From contig NZ_CP069526.1 in assembly GCF_016889705.1 (NCBI RefSeq), positions 7,575,001 through 7,639,000 on the forward strand: DNA of 64,000 bases, in the 5' to 3' direction. Within the stretch, counting starts at the first letter, position 1. The number at the start of each line of letters is the position of its first letter. This stretch comes from Amycolatopsis sp. FDAARGOS 1241. GTDB lineage: Bacteria; Actinomycetota; Actinomycetes; Mycobacteriales; Pseudonocardiaceae. The notes beneath the pieces are model-generated. The model saw only the letters and a list, made by a program, of their open reading frames with translations, made no database searches and was not told the origin of the DNA. The position numbers and the translations under genes are program-made. Below are positions 19,178-27,199 of this stretch, in pieces.

Positions 19178-20012
19178 TCAGCCCGGCAGCGGTGCTCGGT
19201 GACTGTCCGCCAGCATGGCTCGGCGGTACTCCCCCGGAGTGGTGGCGAATTCGCGCCGGAAGGCTTTCCGCGAGGGCGAAGGCGGACCCGTAGCCGATGG
19301 CCGAAGCCACCTGCCCCAAGGGTTTGTCGGTGTCGCGCAGGAGCCGGGTGGCCAGGGTCGTCCGCCGGCGGGTGAGGTACGCCAGCGGCGGTTCGCCCGC
19401 TACTGCGGTGAACCGTCGCGCGAAAGCGGCTCGCGACAATCCCGCCGCGGCACCGAGGTCCTCGACGGTCCACGCGTGCGCCGGTTCGCCGTGGATGGCG
19501 GCGAGGGCTCGTGCGGTCACGGGATCGGCGAGGGCGGCCGACCAGCCGTGCGGCTGCGCGGTCTAGCGCAGTCAGCACGGAGCATGTACACCAGCAGGGT
19601 GTCCACCAGCGACGGCAGCGCCGGGAGGCCGTGATTCCAGTTCGTCGCCGAGGAGCTGGACCAGTGCGCGGAGGCTGGGGTGCCGGCACGGCCGGCCGGT
19701 GCACCACCTCGGGCAGGTCCCGCAGCAGCGGGTGCGGCCGGTGCCGGTGCAGCCGGTACGCGCCGCACACGATCGTCGATCGCGCGCCGGCGCCGGGGAG
19801 CGAGACGCGACCGAAGGGCGTGCCCGGCGAAGGACGCGTCGGCCTGAAGTCGACCGGCGGCGTACCGGACGCGAAGACCACAGCGTGCGGCACGCCGCGC
19901 CCGGCAGGGCCACGTCACCCGGTTCGAGCTCGACCGGCTCGAAGCCGGCGCCGCCCGGCAGCGGAGCGAGCCGGCACGAGCCCTGCAGCACCACGTGGAA
20001 CGCCGCCCCGGT
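19178..20012 (-). pseudogene. AraC-family regulator (cupin sensor + HTH), N-terminally truncated and frameshifted
   Basis: Conserved pieces occur in order on the minus strand. The cupin part has GAAFHVVLQGSCRLAPLPGG, FEPVELEPGDVALPG and HAVVFASGTPPVDFRPT. The middle part reads LPSLVDTLLVYMLRA. The AraC HTH is WTVEDLGAAAGLSRAAFARRF, followed by PLGQVASAIGYGSAFALA and, out of frame, KAFRREFATTPGEYRR, ending in TGA at 19178. At least four frame changes are needed. The normal N-terminal residues before GAAFHVV are absent: there the sequence switches to an SDR gene fragment on the other strand. The intact regulator probably controlled that divergent SDR gene. Confidence 0.8.
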
Positions 20013-20016
20013 GACG

Positions 20017-20256
20017 TCGTCGAAGACGGCGCTCAACGCGCTCGCGCTGTTCTACGCCCACGCCCTGGCCGGTGCCGGGTTCAAGGTCAACGCCCTGGCC
20101 CCGGGTCTGCGTCACACGGACCTGAACGAACGCGCGGCCGCCGCCGACGGGGATCCCGCAGAAGCCGCCGCCGGTGCCGTCGGGCTGGCCCTGCTGGCGG
20201 ACGACGGACCCACCGGCGAGTTCGTCTCGTGGGACGGGAGTCCCGCTCCGTGGTGA
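20017..20256 (+). pseudogene. C-terminal fragment of a short-chain dehydrogenase (SDR)
   Basis: Starting abruptly at SSKTALNALALFYAHAL, the frame encodes the last 79 residues of an SDR. The Lys of the YxxxK-type active site is in SSK, then FKVNALAPGLRHTDLN and the terminal GPTGEFVSWDGSPAPW. The Rossmann domain and catalytic Tyr are missing. The fragment is head-to-head with the truncated AraC gene; the two broken 5' ends abut at about 20009-20016. This suggests a deletion that removed both 5' halves and the shared promoter. Confidence 0.75.
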
Positions 20257-20404
20257 GCCGGCTTTCGCCGGCGCACGGCCGCCGACCACCCGCCTGAGCG
20301 CTGTTTTTCACGATCCTTGTCCGCTCCGCGCCACGGCGGGCATCGTGGGCAACGACCCGACGGGCCGGGCCCGTCGCACCACTGGACGAACGGAGACCGC
20401 GACC

Positions 20405-21229
20405 ATGCCGACGATCACCACGAACGACGGTGTCGAGATCTTCTACAAGGACTGGGGCACCGGCCAGCCCATCGTGTTCAGCCACGGCTGGCCGCTCTCG
20501 TCGGACGACTGGGACACCCAGATGCTGTTCTTCCTGCAGCAGGGTTACCGCGTCGTCGCGCACGACCGCCGCGGCCACGGAAGATCCTCGCAAGTCGGCG
20601 ACGGGCACGACATGGACCACTACGCCGACGACCTCGCCGCCGTCACGGCCCACCTCGACCTGCACGACGCGATCCACGTCGGACACTCCACCGGCGGCGG
20701 CGAGGTCGTGCGCTACCTCGCCCGCCACGGCGAATCCCGCGTCGCCAAGGCCGCGATCCTCAGCGCCGTCCCGCCGTTGATGGTGCAGACGCCGGAAAAC
20801 CCCGGTGGTCTCCCGAAGAGCGTCTTCGACGACCTGCAGGCGCAGCTCGCCGCGAACCGCTCGGTGTTCTACCGCGCGCTCGCCTCGGGGCCGTTCTACG
20901 GATTCAACCGACCCGGCGTCGAACCCGACGAGGCGATCATCGAGAACTGGTGGCGCCAGGGCATGACCGGCGGCGCGAAGGCCCACTACGACGGCATCGT
21001 CGCCTTCTCCCAGACCGACTTCACCGACGACCTCAAGAGGATCACCGTCCCCGTCCTCGTCGGCCACGGCGACGACGACCAGATCGTCCCCTACGCCGAC
21101 GCCGGACCCCTGTCGGCGGAACTGCTGCAGAACGGCACGTTGAAGACCTACGCGGGCTTCCCCCACGGCATGCCGACCACCAAGGCGGAGACGATCAACG
21201 CGGACCTGCTGGAGTTCTTCCGGTCCTGA
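20405..21229 (+). CDS. alpha/beta hydrolase (non-haem chloroperoxidase-like)
   Basis: A 274-residue cytoplasmic hydrolase of the family annotated as cofactor-free haloperoxidases or esterases. The oxyanion region is FSHGWPLSSDDW, the nucleophile elbow VGHSTGGGEV (Ser near residue 97), the acid Asp in HGDDDQIVPY and the His in GFPHGMPTTKA. Length matches the family. The ATG at 20405 was chosen because the family N-terminus MPTITTNDGVEIFYKDWG starts there; upstream frame to 20174 is non-homologous. It is 148 bases after the SDR fragment and followed by a hairpin terminator. Natural substrate is probably an ester or lactone; peroxidase activity is often a side reaction. Confidence 0.92.
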   Translation: MPTITTNDGVEIFYKDWGTGQPIVFSHGWPLSSDDWDTQMLFFLQQGYRVVAHDRRGHGRSSQVGDGHDMDHYADDLAAVTAHLDLHDAIHVGHSTGGGEVVRYLARHGESRVAKAAILSAVPPLMVQTPENPGGLPKSVFDDLQAQLAANRSVFYRALASGPFYGFNRPGVEPDEAIIENWWRQGMTGGAKAHYDGIVAFSQTDFTDDLKRITVPVLVGHGDDDQIVPYADAGPLSAELLQNGTLKTYAGFPHGMPTTKAETINADLLEFFRS

Positions 21230-21250
21230 TCCGTCCACAACGGACTCGCG

Positions 21251-21286
21251 CCGGTGCCACCGCGGACTTCGCCGTGGCGGCACCGG
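21251..21286 (+). terminator. hairpin terminator after alpha/beta hydrolase
   Basis: CCGGTGCCACCGCGG (21251-21265) pairs with CCGTGGCGGCACCGG (21272-21286), 13 of 15 positions complementary, six-base loop. It lies 21 bases past the hydrolase stop. The remaining sequence to 21557 shows no supported gene. Confidence 0.55.
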
Positions 21287-21557
21287 CGGCGGGCAGCCAC
21301 GTGCGCGTCGGCCGCGAAGCCGAGGGAAACGGGTCGAACGCGGTGCAGCAGACGCAGACGCGTACCGCCACGAACCGGCGCGGTACGCGCGGGCACACGA
21401 CTCGTTGCCGGCGCGGCCGTCGCGTCAGCGGTCGCCCGCCGGAACTCAGGCGCGGAATCGGTTCCCGGCGCGATCGGGCACCCGGCGCAGGCGTTTTCGC
21501 GACGACGTCGATCCGGCGGCGGTCCGTTCGACGTATCCGTGGAACGAGGAGGCAATC

Positions 21558-22115
21558 GTGACCGGACCCATCAGGCTGTACATGACCATGTCGCTCGACG
21601 GCTTCATCGCCGGGCCCGACGACCGCCCCGGGCAGGAGCTCGGCCGCGGCGGCGGGCGGCTGTTCAACTGGCTCGACCACCGGGACGGCGACGGCGCCAG
21701 CGGCCAGATCTTCGCCGAGGCGATGGCGACCGGCGCCCTCATCTCGGGGCGCCGCACCTTCGAACTGGCCGGCCGCTGGCAGGGTGACCACCACGACGGT
21801 GTGCCGATCCACATCCTGACCCACCACGTCGGACCCGCCGACGTGCCGCCGGTCCGCTTCTACACCGACGTCGCCGCGTGCGCGCGCGACGCCCGGGCCG
21901 CGGCGGGCGACCGCGCCGTCATGGTGCACGGTGCGGGGGCAGCGCAGTCGCTGCTGCGCGCCGGCGAGCTGGACGAGCTGGAGATCCACCTGGTCCCCGT
22001 GCTGCTCGGCGCAGGACGGCGGCTGTTCGACTCCGTCGGCCCCACCGAACTGGAGCTCGTCCGACGGCTGGAGGACGAGGGCGTGACCCACCTGCGGTTC
22101 GTCGTCCGCCGCTGA
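21558..22115 (+). CDS. RibD C-terminal / dihydrofolate-reductase-like protein
   Basis: A 185-residue single-domain reductase of the RibD_C/DHFR-like superfamily. Members reduce small substrates with NADPH, though most actinobacterial paralogues are uncharacterised. Motifs include YMTMSLDGFIAGPDD at the start, GALISGRRTFELAGRW near residue 62, VMVHGAGAAQSLLRAGELDE near 120 and EIHLVPVLLGAGRRLF. GTG at 21558 is preceded by GAGGAGG. The gene stands alone and is convergent with the secreted metalloprotease, with a shared hairpin between them. It is not a riboflavin gene: no deaminase domain and no rib neighbours. Confidence 0.88.
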   Translation: MTGPIRLYMTMSLDGFIAGPDDRPGQELGRGGGRLFNWLDHRDGDGASGQIFAEAMATGALISGRRTFELAGRWQGDHHDGVPIHILTHHVGPADVPPVRFYTDVAACARDARAAAGDRAVMVHGAGAAQSLLRAGELDELEIHLVPVLLGAGRRLFDSVGPTELELVRRLEDEGVTHLRFVVRR

Positions 22116-22188
22116 TCGGTCGCAGGAAAGCTCAGCGCAGAACCGTGCGGAAATTCAGTCCCGGGAGTGTCCGTTGTGGACACGGCAG

Positions 22189-22220
22189 GGCGGGCCGTCT
22201 CCCGGAGGAAACGGCCCGCC
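22189..22220. terminator. bidirectional hairpin between convergent genes
   Basis: GGCGGGCCGT (22189-22198) and ACGGCCCGCC (22211-22220) form a perfect 10-bp stem with a 12-base loop. It lies between the RibD-like gene (stop 22115) and the metalloprotease (stop 22233), so it can serve both. Confidence 0.65.
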
Positions 22221-22232
22221 GCTCGAGCGAGC

Positions 22233-23366
22233 TCAGCTGTGGGCCGCGGCTGGCTGGGCCTGGTCGTCGGACGGAACGAGTTTCGGGTACTCCTTCTGGA
22301 ACTTGGTGATCATCGTCGCCGAGTGGACGATCTTGTTCGGGTTGCCCTGGCTCGTCGCCTGCTTCTCGCCCCACGCGCCGGCAGCCTTGCGCTGGTCCGG
22401 AGTGCCGTGGGAGTGCTGGCAGTCGCCGATCGAGGCGTTGAGGTAGGTGACCTCCTGCTGGGCGCGGGCGTCGAAGACCTCACCCTTGGCGTGCGCGACG
22501 AAGTAGCCGCCGTAGGCGTCCGGGCCCATTTCGCCCGACTCGTTGCCCGGGAAGTTGTTGTGGGCGAAGTCGAGCTGGTGACCGTACTCGTGGCCGAGGA
22601 CGGCTTCCACCGAGACGTCGTCGAAGCCGAGGGCCTTGGTGACGTCGAGGATCCCGTCACCGAGGGCCACGCGCTTGCCGCCGATGTCGTTGGCGGGCGC
22701 CGAGAACGCGTTCAGCGTCAGAAGCGGGTTGCGGCCGCCCTGCAGCGCCGGCAGTTCGTAGAGGACCTTGCTCGTGAGCGCGGCCGCTTCCGTGGCGCGC
22801 GCCGGTTCGAAGCCGACGCCGTAGGTCTGCGCCATCTTGTCCTGGCTGCCGAGGTCGGTGCCCTTCCAGGCGACGAGCTGGATGTTCCAGCTCTCGATGT
22901 CCCAGAAGCCGCGCAGCTTGCCGATCGTGGCGCCCGCACGCTGCGTGTACTGCCCATCCGTGCCGAACACCTGCGGCGTCTTGTCCGACGCCACCCCCTC
23001 GGCGTACAGCTGGCCGAGCGCCGACAACGCGTCGAAGGCCTTGCCCTCCACCGGGGTCAGCTCCGAGAACGCCTTGTCCGCGTACTGCAGCAGCGCGCCT
23101 TCGGTGCAGCCCGGGATCGGTCCCTGCGCCGCGTTGGCCTGCTTCTTGCCGATGTGGTCCACCGGCGAGTCGATCAGCGGGTCGATCCCCCTCAACGCGC
23201 CGGCCGGGATGCTTCCGTACAGGTCCACGACGTTCTGGTACAGCGCGTCGACGTCCTGCTCGACGGTCGACGGCTCGGCTGCGAACGCCGGCACGGCCGT
23301 GGCCAGCGTCAGCGCGCACAACGTCCCCGCCGCGGCGAGGGATCTGGTGAGCAACCTCTTCTGCAC
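22233..23366 (-). CDS. secreted HExxH zinc metalloprotease
   Basis: A 377-residue exported protein. The signal peptide is MQKRLLTRSLAAAGTLCALT with an AxA-type site near AVPAFAAEP. The catalytic helix is VEAVLGHEYGHQLDFAHNNF near residue 260, giving the HExxH zinc motif. Further downstream, GEMGPDAYGGYFVAHAKG is a plausible third-ligand helix of the gluzincin ExxxD type. Two Cys (in PGCTEG and IGDCQHSHG) may form a disulfide. I do not recognise the exact peptidase family. The start ATG at 23366 follows AAAGGGGAA. It is alone on this strand, facing the RibD-like gene. Confidence 0.85.
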   Translation of the reverse strand: MQKRLLTRSLAAAGTLCALTLATAVPAFAAEPSTVEQDVDALYQNVVDLYGSIPAGALRGIDPLIDSPVDHIGKKQANAAQGPIPGCTEGALLQYADKAFSELTPVEGKAFDALSALGQLYAEGVASDKTPQVFGTDGQYTQRAGATIGKLRGFWDIESWNIQLVAWKGTDLGSQDKMAQTYGVGFEPARATEAAALTSKVLYELPALQGGRNPLLTLNAFSAPANDIGGKRVALGDGILDVTKALGFDDVSVEAVLGHEYGHQLDFAHNNFPGNESGEMGPDAYGGYFVAHAKGEVFDARAQQEVTYLNASIGDCQHSHGTPDQRKAAGAWGEKQATSQGNPNKIVHSATMITKFQKEYPKLVPSDDQAQPAAAHS

Positions 23367-23616
23367 TGTGGATTCCCCTTTGAGTGATTCGGATCAAGAT
23401 CACGAAGCAAGATCACCCTAGGGCCGGTGTTGTTCTTGAAACCCCCGCCGGACGAAGTCCCCCGGGATGGCCTACACCCATCGACGGGTCGCAAGCCCGT
23501 TGCCTCGGCCGGAAGTACTAGGCCACCTGGCCGACCGGCGATGGCTCCCACTGAACGAAAAAGGCGCTGCTCTCTTCGGGGGAACGCTTTCCGATGCAAT
23601 TACCGGCGCATGAAAA
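23367..23616. other. upstream region of the metalloprotease gene
   Basis: 250 bases separate the metalloprotease start from the XRE remnant. No supported ORF or RNA is seen. The promoter for the metalloprotease should lie here; GTGATCTTGATCC near 23390-23405 contains a repeated GATC pattern of unknown meaning. Confidence 0.35.
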
Positions 23617-24056
23617 CTATCGGTGGTCCACTGTGGACATCACGTCGCCGGTGGACCAGCGCAGCAAGAACCGCAGCACTTCTTCCGACGGCGAGCCCGG
23701 CTCGGCGGTGTAGGCGACGAGCTGTTGGTCCGGGTGGGTGTCGACGGAGAACTGCTGGACGTCGACCACCATCGTGCCGGCGACGGGGTGCACGTCGGTC
23801 TTCGCCAGCCGGCGCGGGCCGCGGACCTGGTGCGTCGCCCACCAGGTGCGTAAGTCCGGGTCGCCACCCTCGGCCCGCCGCAGGCGGCATGCCGGGGAAG
23901 GGGCTGCCTAGGCAGTCCAGGACCGAGCAGGGCGGCGGCGCCGTGGTTCCAGGCGAGGACGTCGGTGCGGCGGTTGAGCACCAGGGCGGGGATGTCGGGC
24001 ATCGTGTCCAGCAGCTGCTGCAGCCGCGGCGCCACCTCGGGCGAGGCGGCGCGCCG
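23617..24056 (-). pseudogene. XRE/MmyB-like regulator remnant (ligand-binding domain pieces, HTH missing)
   Basis: Two pieces on the minus strand belong to the C-terminal ligand-binding domain typical of actinomycete XRE regulators. The head (24056 to about 23916) reads [20 protein letters not shown] followed by DVLAWNHGAAALL. The tail (about 23890 to TAG at 23617) reads DPDLRTWWATHQVRGPRRLA, then FSVDTHPDQQLVAYTAEPGS and EEVLRFLLRWSTGDVMSTVD. The expected middle of the domain is absent here but is found on the plus strand at 24071-24244. The N-terminal HTH is missing. A perfect 12-bp palindrome CTGCCTAGGCAG (23904-23915) marks the head/tail junction. Confidence 0.75.
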
Positions 24057-24070
24057 GGCGGGCGCCCGCC

Positions 24071-24515
24071 ACCGATTTCGGCGCGCTGCCCGCCGGCGAG
24101 CGCAACCTCATCCGCCTCACCTTCCTCGACCCCGCCTTCCGCTCGCTGTACGGCGATGGGGAGCGTTCGGCCCGCGAATGCGTCGCCGTGCTGCGCATGG
24201 AGGCCGGCCGCACACCGCACGACCGCGCGCTGAGCAACCTCGTCGGCGAGCTCACCGTGCGCGGACTCGAGATCGCCGGCCACCGCCACACCCCGTGCGC
24301 GGAGCCGCTCGCCGCGCTGGTCGTCGGCCACCCCGGCACGGGCGTCAAGGAGCAGGCGGCCGGCCTGTACGCGCGACGCCTGGCTTCCGCCGGTTTCGTG
24401 ACCCTCGCGTACGACGCCGCCTACCAGGGCGAGCGCCGCGGTCTCCTACCTGACGACCCGCGCCGACGTCGACCCGGACCGCATCGGCCTCGTCGGCATC
24501 GTCAGCTCCGGCCGC
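24071..24515 (+). pseudogene. inverted XRE middle piece fused to a dienelactone-hydrolase-family fragment
   Basis: The plus frame opens [20 protein letters not shown] and continues to [20 protein letters not shown]. This is the part of the MmyB-like domain missing from the minus-strand remnant. It then continues as an alpha/beta hydrolase: [30 protein letters not shown] and [14 protein letters not shown] frame change at about 24432 jumps to [20 protein letters not shown], skipping the segment that normally lies between. The nucleophile elbow and the rest of the hydrolase are absent. A 14-bp palindrome GGCGGGCGCCCGCC (24057-24070) sits at the left junction. Confidence 0.7.
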
Positions 24516-24664
24516 CGGGTGAAGTCCCGATCGGCACGCTGCTCCGCGACCGCGCAGACCTTCAGGAACTCGTCGTCGCCGCACGACATCACCCAGGCAG
24601 CCACCGCGTCTTCGCCGTACTCCGGCAAATCCCGGGCGCCAGCACCTCTACTGGTCGACAACAT
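24446..24664 (-). CDS. small ORF, possibly the 5' part of a truncated gene
   Basis: An ATG at 24664 preceded by AAGGAG with six-base spacing opens a 72-codon frame. The conserved-looking part [17 protein letters not shown] then [13 protein letters not shown] is also encoded by a diverged repeat 280 bases away (PEYDEDATTRWVDSC). After residue 40 the frame runs into antisense of the hydrolase fragment, so the C-terminus is probably not native. I do not recognise the family. Treat as the start of a broken gene rather than a functional protein. Confidence 0.35.
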   Translation of the reverse strand: MLSTSRGAGARDLPEYGEDAVAAWVMSCGDDEFLKVCAVAEQRADRDFTRRPELTMPTRPMRSGSTSARVVR

Positions 24665-24685
24665 CGCACACTCCTTCGCCCCCAG
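24551..24685. repeat. diverged direct repeat, copy A
   Basis: This segment aligns with 24835-24957. Shared blocks include TCGTACTCCGG/CCGTACTCCGG, GCACGA, CAGGAA, and CTGGTCGACA with a C-run. Both encode, on the minus strand, a peptide of the form PEYxEDAxxxWVxSCxxDxFLxVCxVA. It is an old tandem duplication of a small gene, now decayed. Confidence 0.55.
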
Positions 24686-24834
24686 AAGGTCTTCACCACG
24701 TGGGCGACGCCGTAGTACGTACCGCGCTTGCGTTGCTCGTCCGAGTCCGGCGAGCGGTCGAACGGGATGCGCCGTTACGTCATGCTCGCATCAGGAGTCG
24801 ACGGACCTCGCATGGGGAGCCAGTCCGCAACGCC

Positions 24835-24957
24835 GCACACGCGCAGGAAGTCGTCCTCGCTGCACGAATCGACCCACCGCGTTGTGGCGTCTTCGTCGTA
24901 CTCCGGCTAATCCCTCATAGCCAGTCCGCGGCTGGTCGACAGCAGGTCTCACCCCCA
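24835..24957. repeat. diverged direct repeat, copy B
   Basis: Second copy of the repeat at 24551-24685, in the same orientation. Its minus-strand frame is interrupted by a stop just before PEYDEDATTRWVDSC and another after about 40 residues. It lies immediately 3' of the IclR gene end, so the duplicated gene once followed iclR on the same strand. Confidence 0.5.
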
Positions 24958-24967
24958 GGAGATCAAC

Positions 24968-25759
24968 CTACATCCCGAACGAGTGCAGCAGGGCCGGGAG
25001 TCGCTCGAATTCCCGGCCCAGGCTCTCGGCCAGCTCTCGCAGCAGCGGCAGCCGCGTCGCCACGAACTCGTCGACGGGCAGGTAGCCCGAGACCGTCGAG
25101 CAGCTCACGCCGGCGATGACCGACCCGCCGAAGACCGGGCAGCCCAGCGCGGTGATCCCGACGTCCAGCTCGTCCACGACGACCGCGTAGCCGTCGCGGC
25201 GGACGTCGGCCAGTGCGGAACGCAGGGCGTCGGGCGAGGTGATCGTGCGGGAGGTGCGAGGCGCCAACGTGGCGCCCGCCAGGAAAGAGTCTACAAAGGA
25301 CGGCGACTGGTGCGCCAGGATGGCCCGTCCGGAGGCGCTGACGTAGGCGGGCACACGGGCGCCGGGGGTGATGGCGAAGCGCATCAAGCGGTCGGTCTGC
25401 ACGTGGACCACGTGGAGGATGTCGGTGCCCGCCAGCGCGGTCAGGGAGACGCTGTCGCCCGTTTCGTCGCGGACGCGCTGGAGCAGGGGCTGCGCCAGGC
25501 TGCTCAGGTTCATCGAGCGCGTGTACCCGGCGGACAGCTCCAGCACCCGCGGCGTCAGCACGAACCGCTTGTCCACCTGGGCCAGGTAACCGAGCTCCAC
25601 CAGCGTCAGCAGGAACCGGCGCGCGGCGGCCGGCGACAGTCCCGTCGCGGCGGCGACCTGACTCAGGGACATTTCGGGTTGTTCCGGACCGAACGCCCGC
25701 AACACGGTCAATCCCCTGGCCAGCGACGTGACGAACTGTTCCTTGTCCGCGCTTGACAT
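24968..25759 (-). CDS. IclR-family transcriptional regulator
   Basis: A 263-residue regulator. The N-terminal winged helix reads LTVLRAFGPEQPEMSLSQVA then AATGLSPAAARRFLLTLVEL. The C-terminal effector domain includes SVSLTALAGTDILHVVHVQT, ARVPAYVSASGRAILA and DGYAVVVDELDVGITALGCP. Subfamily resembles PcaR/PobR-type regulators of aromatic and organic-acid catabolism. The ATG is at 25759. It is divergent from the transporter/ligase/lyase operon, with two direct repeats between them that are probably its operators. It likely represses or activates that operon in response to the imported acid or its CoA ester. Confidence 0.92.
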   Translation of the reverse strand: MSSADKEQFVTSLARGLTVLRAFGPEQPEMSLSQVAAATGLSPAAARRFLLTLVELGYLAQVDKRFVLTPRVLELSAGYTRSMNLSSLAQPLLQRVRDETGDSVSLTALAGTDILHVVHVQTDRLMRFAITPGARVPAYVSASGRAILAHQSPSFVDSFLAGATLAPRTSRTITSPDALRSALADVRRDGYAVVVDELDVGITALGCPVFGGSVIAGVSCSTVSGYLPVDEFVATRLPLLRELAESLGREFERLPALLHSFGM

Positions 25760-25788
25760 CCGCGCCCGCCCCTTCTTAACGTCTGTTG

Positions 25789-25822
25789 TCGCTCAGCGGA
25801 AACTTATTCGCTTAGCGAAAAC
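25789..25822. promoter_or_regulatory. putative IclR operator, two direct repeats
   Basis: TCGCTCAGCGGAAAC (25789-25803) and TCGCTTAGCGAAAAC (25808-25822) are 15-mers with two mismatches, starts 19 bases apart, about two helical turns. Each contains the palindrome CGCTNAGCG. They lie between the divergent iclR-type gene and the MHS transporter, 30 bases upstream of its RBS. Confidence 0.65.
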
Positions 25823-25857
25823 TCTAGCACTGGTCCGGCTCAACGAGGAGGCTCGGC

Positions 25858-27186
25858 GTGCGCACTGAGAGCAGTTCCCACCTGACCCGGCGGGCCACGA
25901 TCGCCGCGTCGTTCGGCACGGTCGTGGAGTGGTACGACTTCTTCCTGTACGGCACGGCGTCGGCCCTGATCTTCCCGAGCCTGTTCTTCCCGTCCGCGAA
26001 CTCGCTCACCGGATCCCTGCTGTCGTTCGCCACGTTCGCCACCGGGTTCGTCGCGCGGCCGCTCGGCGGCGCCATCTTCGGCCACGTCGGTGACCGCATC
26101 GGGCGCAAGAACGCGCTGGTCGTCACGCTGCTCGCGATGGGATTGGCCACGCTCGCCGTCGGCTTGCTGCCCACGTACGGTCAGATCGGCGCGGCCGCGC
26201 CGATCCTGCTGGTGGTGCTGCGCATCGTCCAGGGCATCGGCACCGGCGGCGAGTGGGGCGGCGCGGCCCTGCTGACGAAGGAGAACGGCAGCACCCGCCC
26301 CGGGTTCTGGGGCGGATTCCTCTCCAGCGCCGTCTTCGCGGGCCTGATCCTCGCGTCCGTGGTCTACGTCGTGATCGGCGCGCTGGTCAGCAACGACCAG
26401 CTGCTGAGCTGGGCCTGGCGCATCCCGTTCCTGCTCAGCGTCGTGCTCGTCGGGCTCGGGCTGTGGATGCGCAAGAGCCTGCCCGAAACGCGGGAGTTCG
26501 ACCGCATCAAGCGCGCCGGAGAGCAGGAACGGGCGCCGCTGCTGCGCGCGTTTCGCAAGCCGCGCAACATGGTCGCCATCTTCCTGATGCGGGTCGGCCA
26601 GAACGCGACATTCAACATCGTCTCCGTCTTCGTCCTCACCTACGCCACCAAGCAGCTGGGCCTGGGCAAGTCGCAGATCCTGTGGGCCACGGTCATCGGC
26701 GCGGCCGTCGCGTGCGTGCTGTGCCCGGTCTACGGCCACCTCGGCGACCGCTTCGGCTTCGGCTGGGTCATGGTCGTCAGCCTGCTCTTCCAGGCCGCGT
26801 TCGCGTTCCCGTTCTTCCTCCTGGTGGACAGCAAAGGCGTCGCACCGGTGATCATCGCCGTGACCGTCGGCATCGCCGGAGCGGGCGCGGCGACCGACGC
26901 CATCCAGGCCGGCTACTTCGCGGGGCTGTTCGGCACCCGCAGCCGCTACAGCGCGATCTCCGTCGGCCGCGAGGGCGGCACCGTCGTGGGCGGTGGCCTC
27001 GCACCGCTGATCGCGACAGCCCTGCTCGGCTGGTTGCACGGCAGCCCGTGGGCGATCGCCGGCTGGATGGCGCTGACCAGTGTCATCGGCGTCGTGGGCG
27101 TGCTGCTGGTGAAACCGCTGCGCGAAGCCGAACCCGAAGACGTCGTGCCGAGCGCCGGGCCCCGGTCCGGCTCGGCCGTGAGCTGA
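25858..27186 (+). CDS. MHS-family (MFS) metabolite:proton symporter
   Basis: A 442-residue, 12-helix transporter of the metabolite:H+ symporter group, which carries organic acids such as citrate, alpha-ketoglutarate, shikimate or benzoate analogues. Features are FGTVVEWYDFFLYGTASALI in helix 1, the MFS loop GGAIFGHVGDRIGRKNALV between helices 2 and 3, and IGTGGEWGGAALL in helix 4. A second half-loop reads YGHLGDRFGFGWVM. GTG 25858 follows CGAGGAGG. It heads an operon with a CoA ligase (13-base gap) and a citryl-CoA-lyase-like gene (16-base gap). It probably imports the acid that those enzymes activate and cleave. Confidence 0.92.
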   Translation: MRTESSSHLTRRATIAASFGTVVEWYDFFLYGTASALIFPSLFFPSANSLTGSLLSFATFATGFVARPLGGAIFGHVGDRIGRKNALVVTLLAMGLATLAVGLLPTYGQIGAAAPILLVVLRIVQGIGTGGEWGGAALLTKENGSTRPGFWGGFLSSAVFAGLILASVVYVVIGALVSNDQLLSWAWRIPFLLSVVLVGLGLWMRKSLPETREFDRIKRAGEQERAPLLRAFRKPRNMVAIFLMRVGQNATFNIVSVFVLTYATKQLGLGKSQILWATVIGAAVACVLCPVYGHLGDRFGFGWVMVVSLLFQAAFAFPFFLLVDSKGVAPVIIAVTVGIAGAGAATDAIQAGYFAGLFGTRSRYSAISVGREGGTVVGGGLAPLIATALLGWLHGSPWAIAGWMALTSVIGVVGVLLVKPLREAEPEDVVPSAGPRSGSAVS

Positions 27187-27199
27187 CGAAGGAACCTGG

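Noticed and set aside
23430..23530. Possible tRNA-like sequence near 23.45-23.53 kb
   Set aside because: Short pairing stems (ACGGGTCGCAAGCCCGT) exist but no acceptor stem or anticodon arm in the right places.
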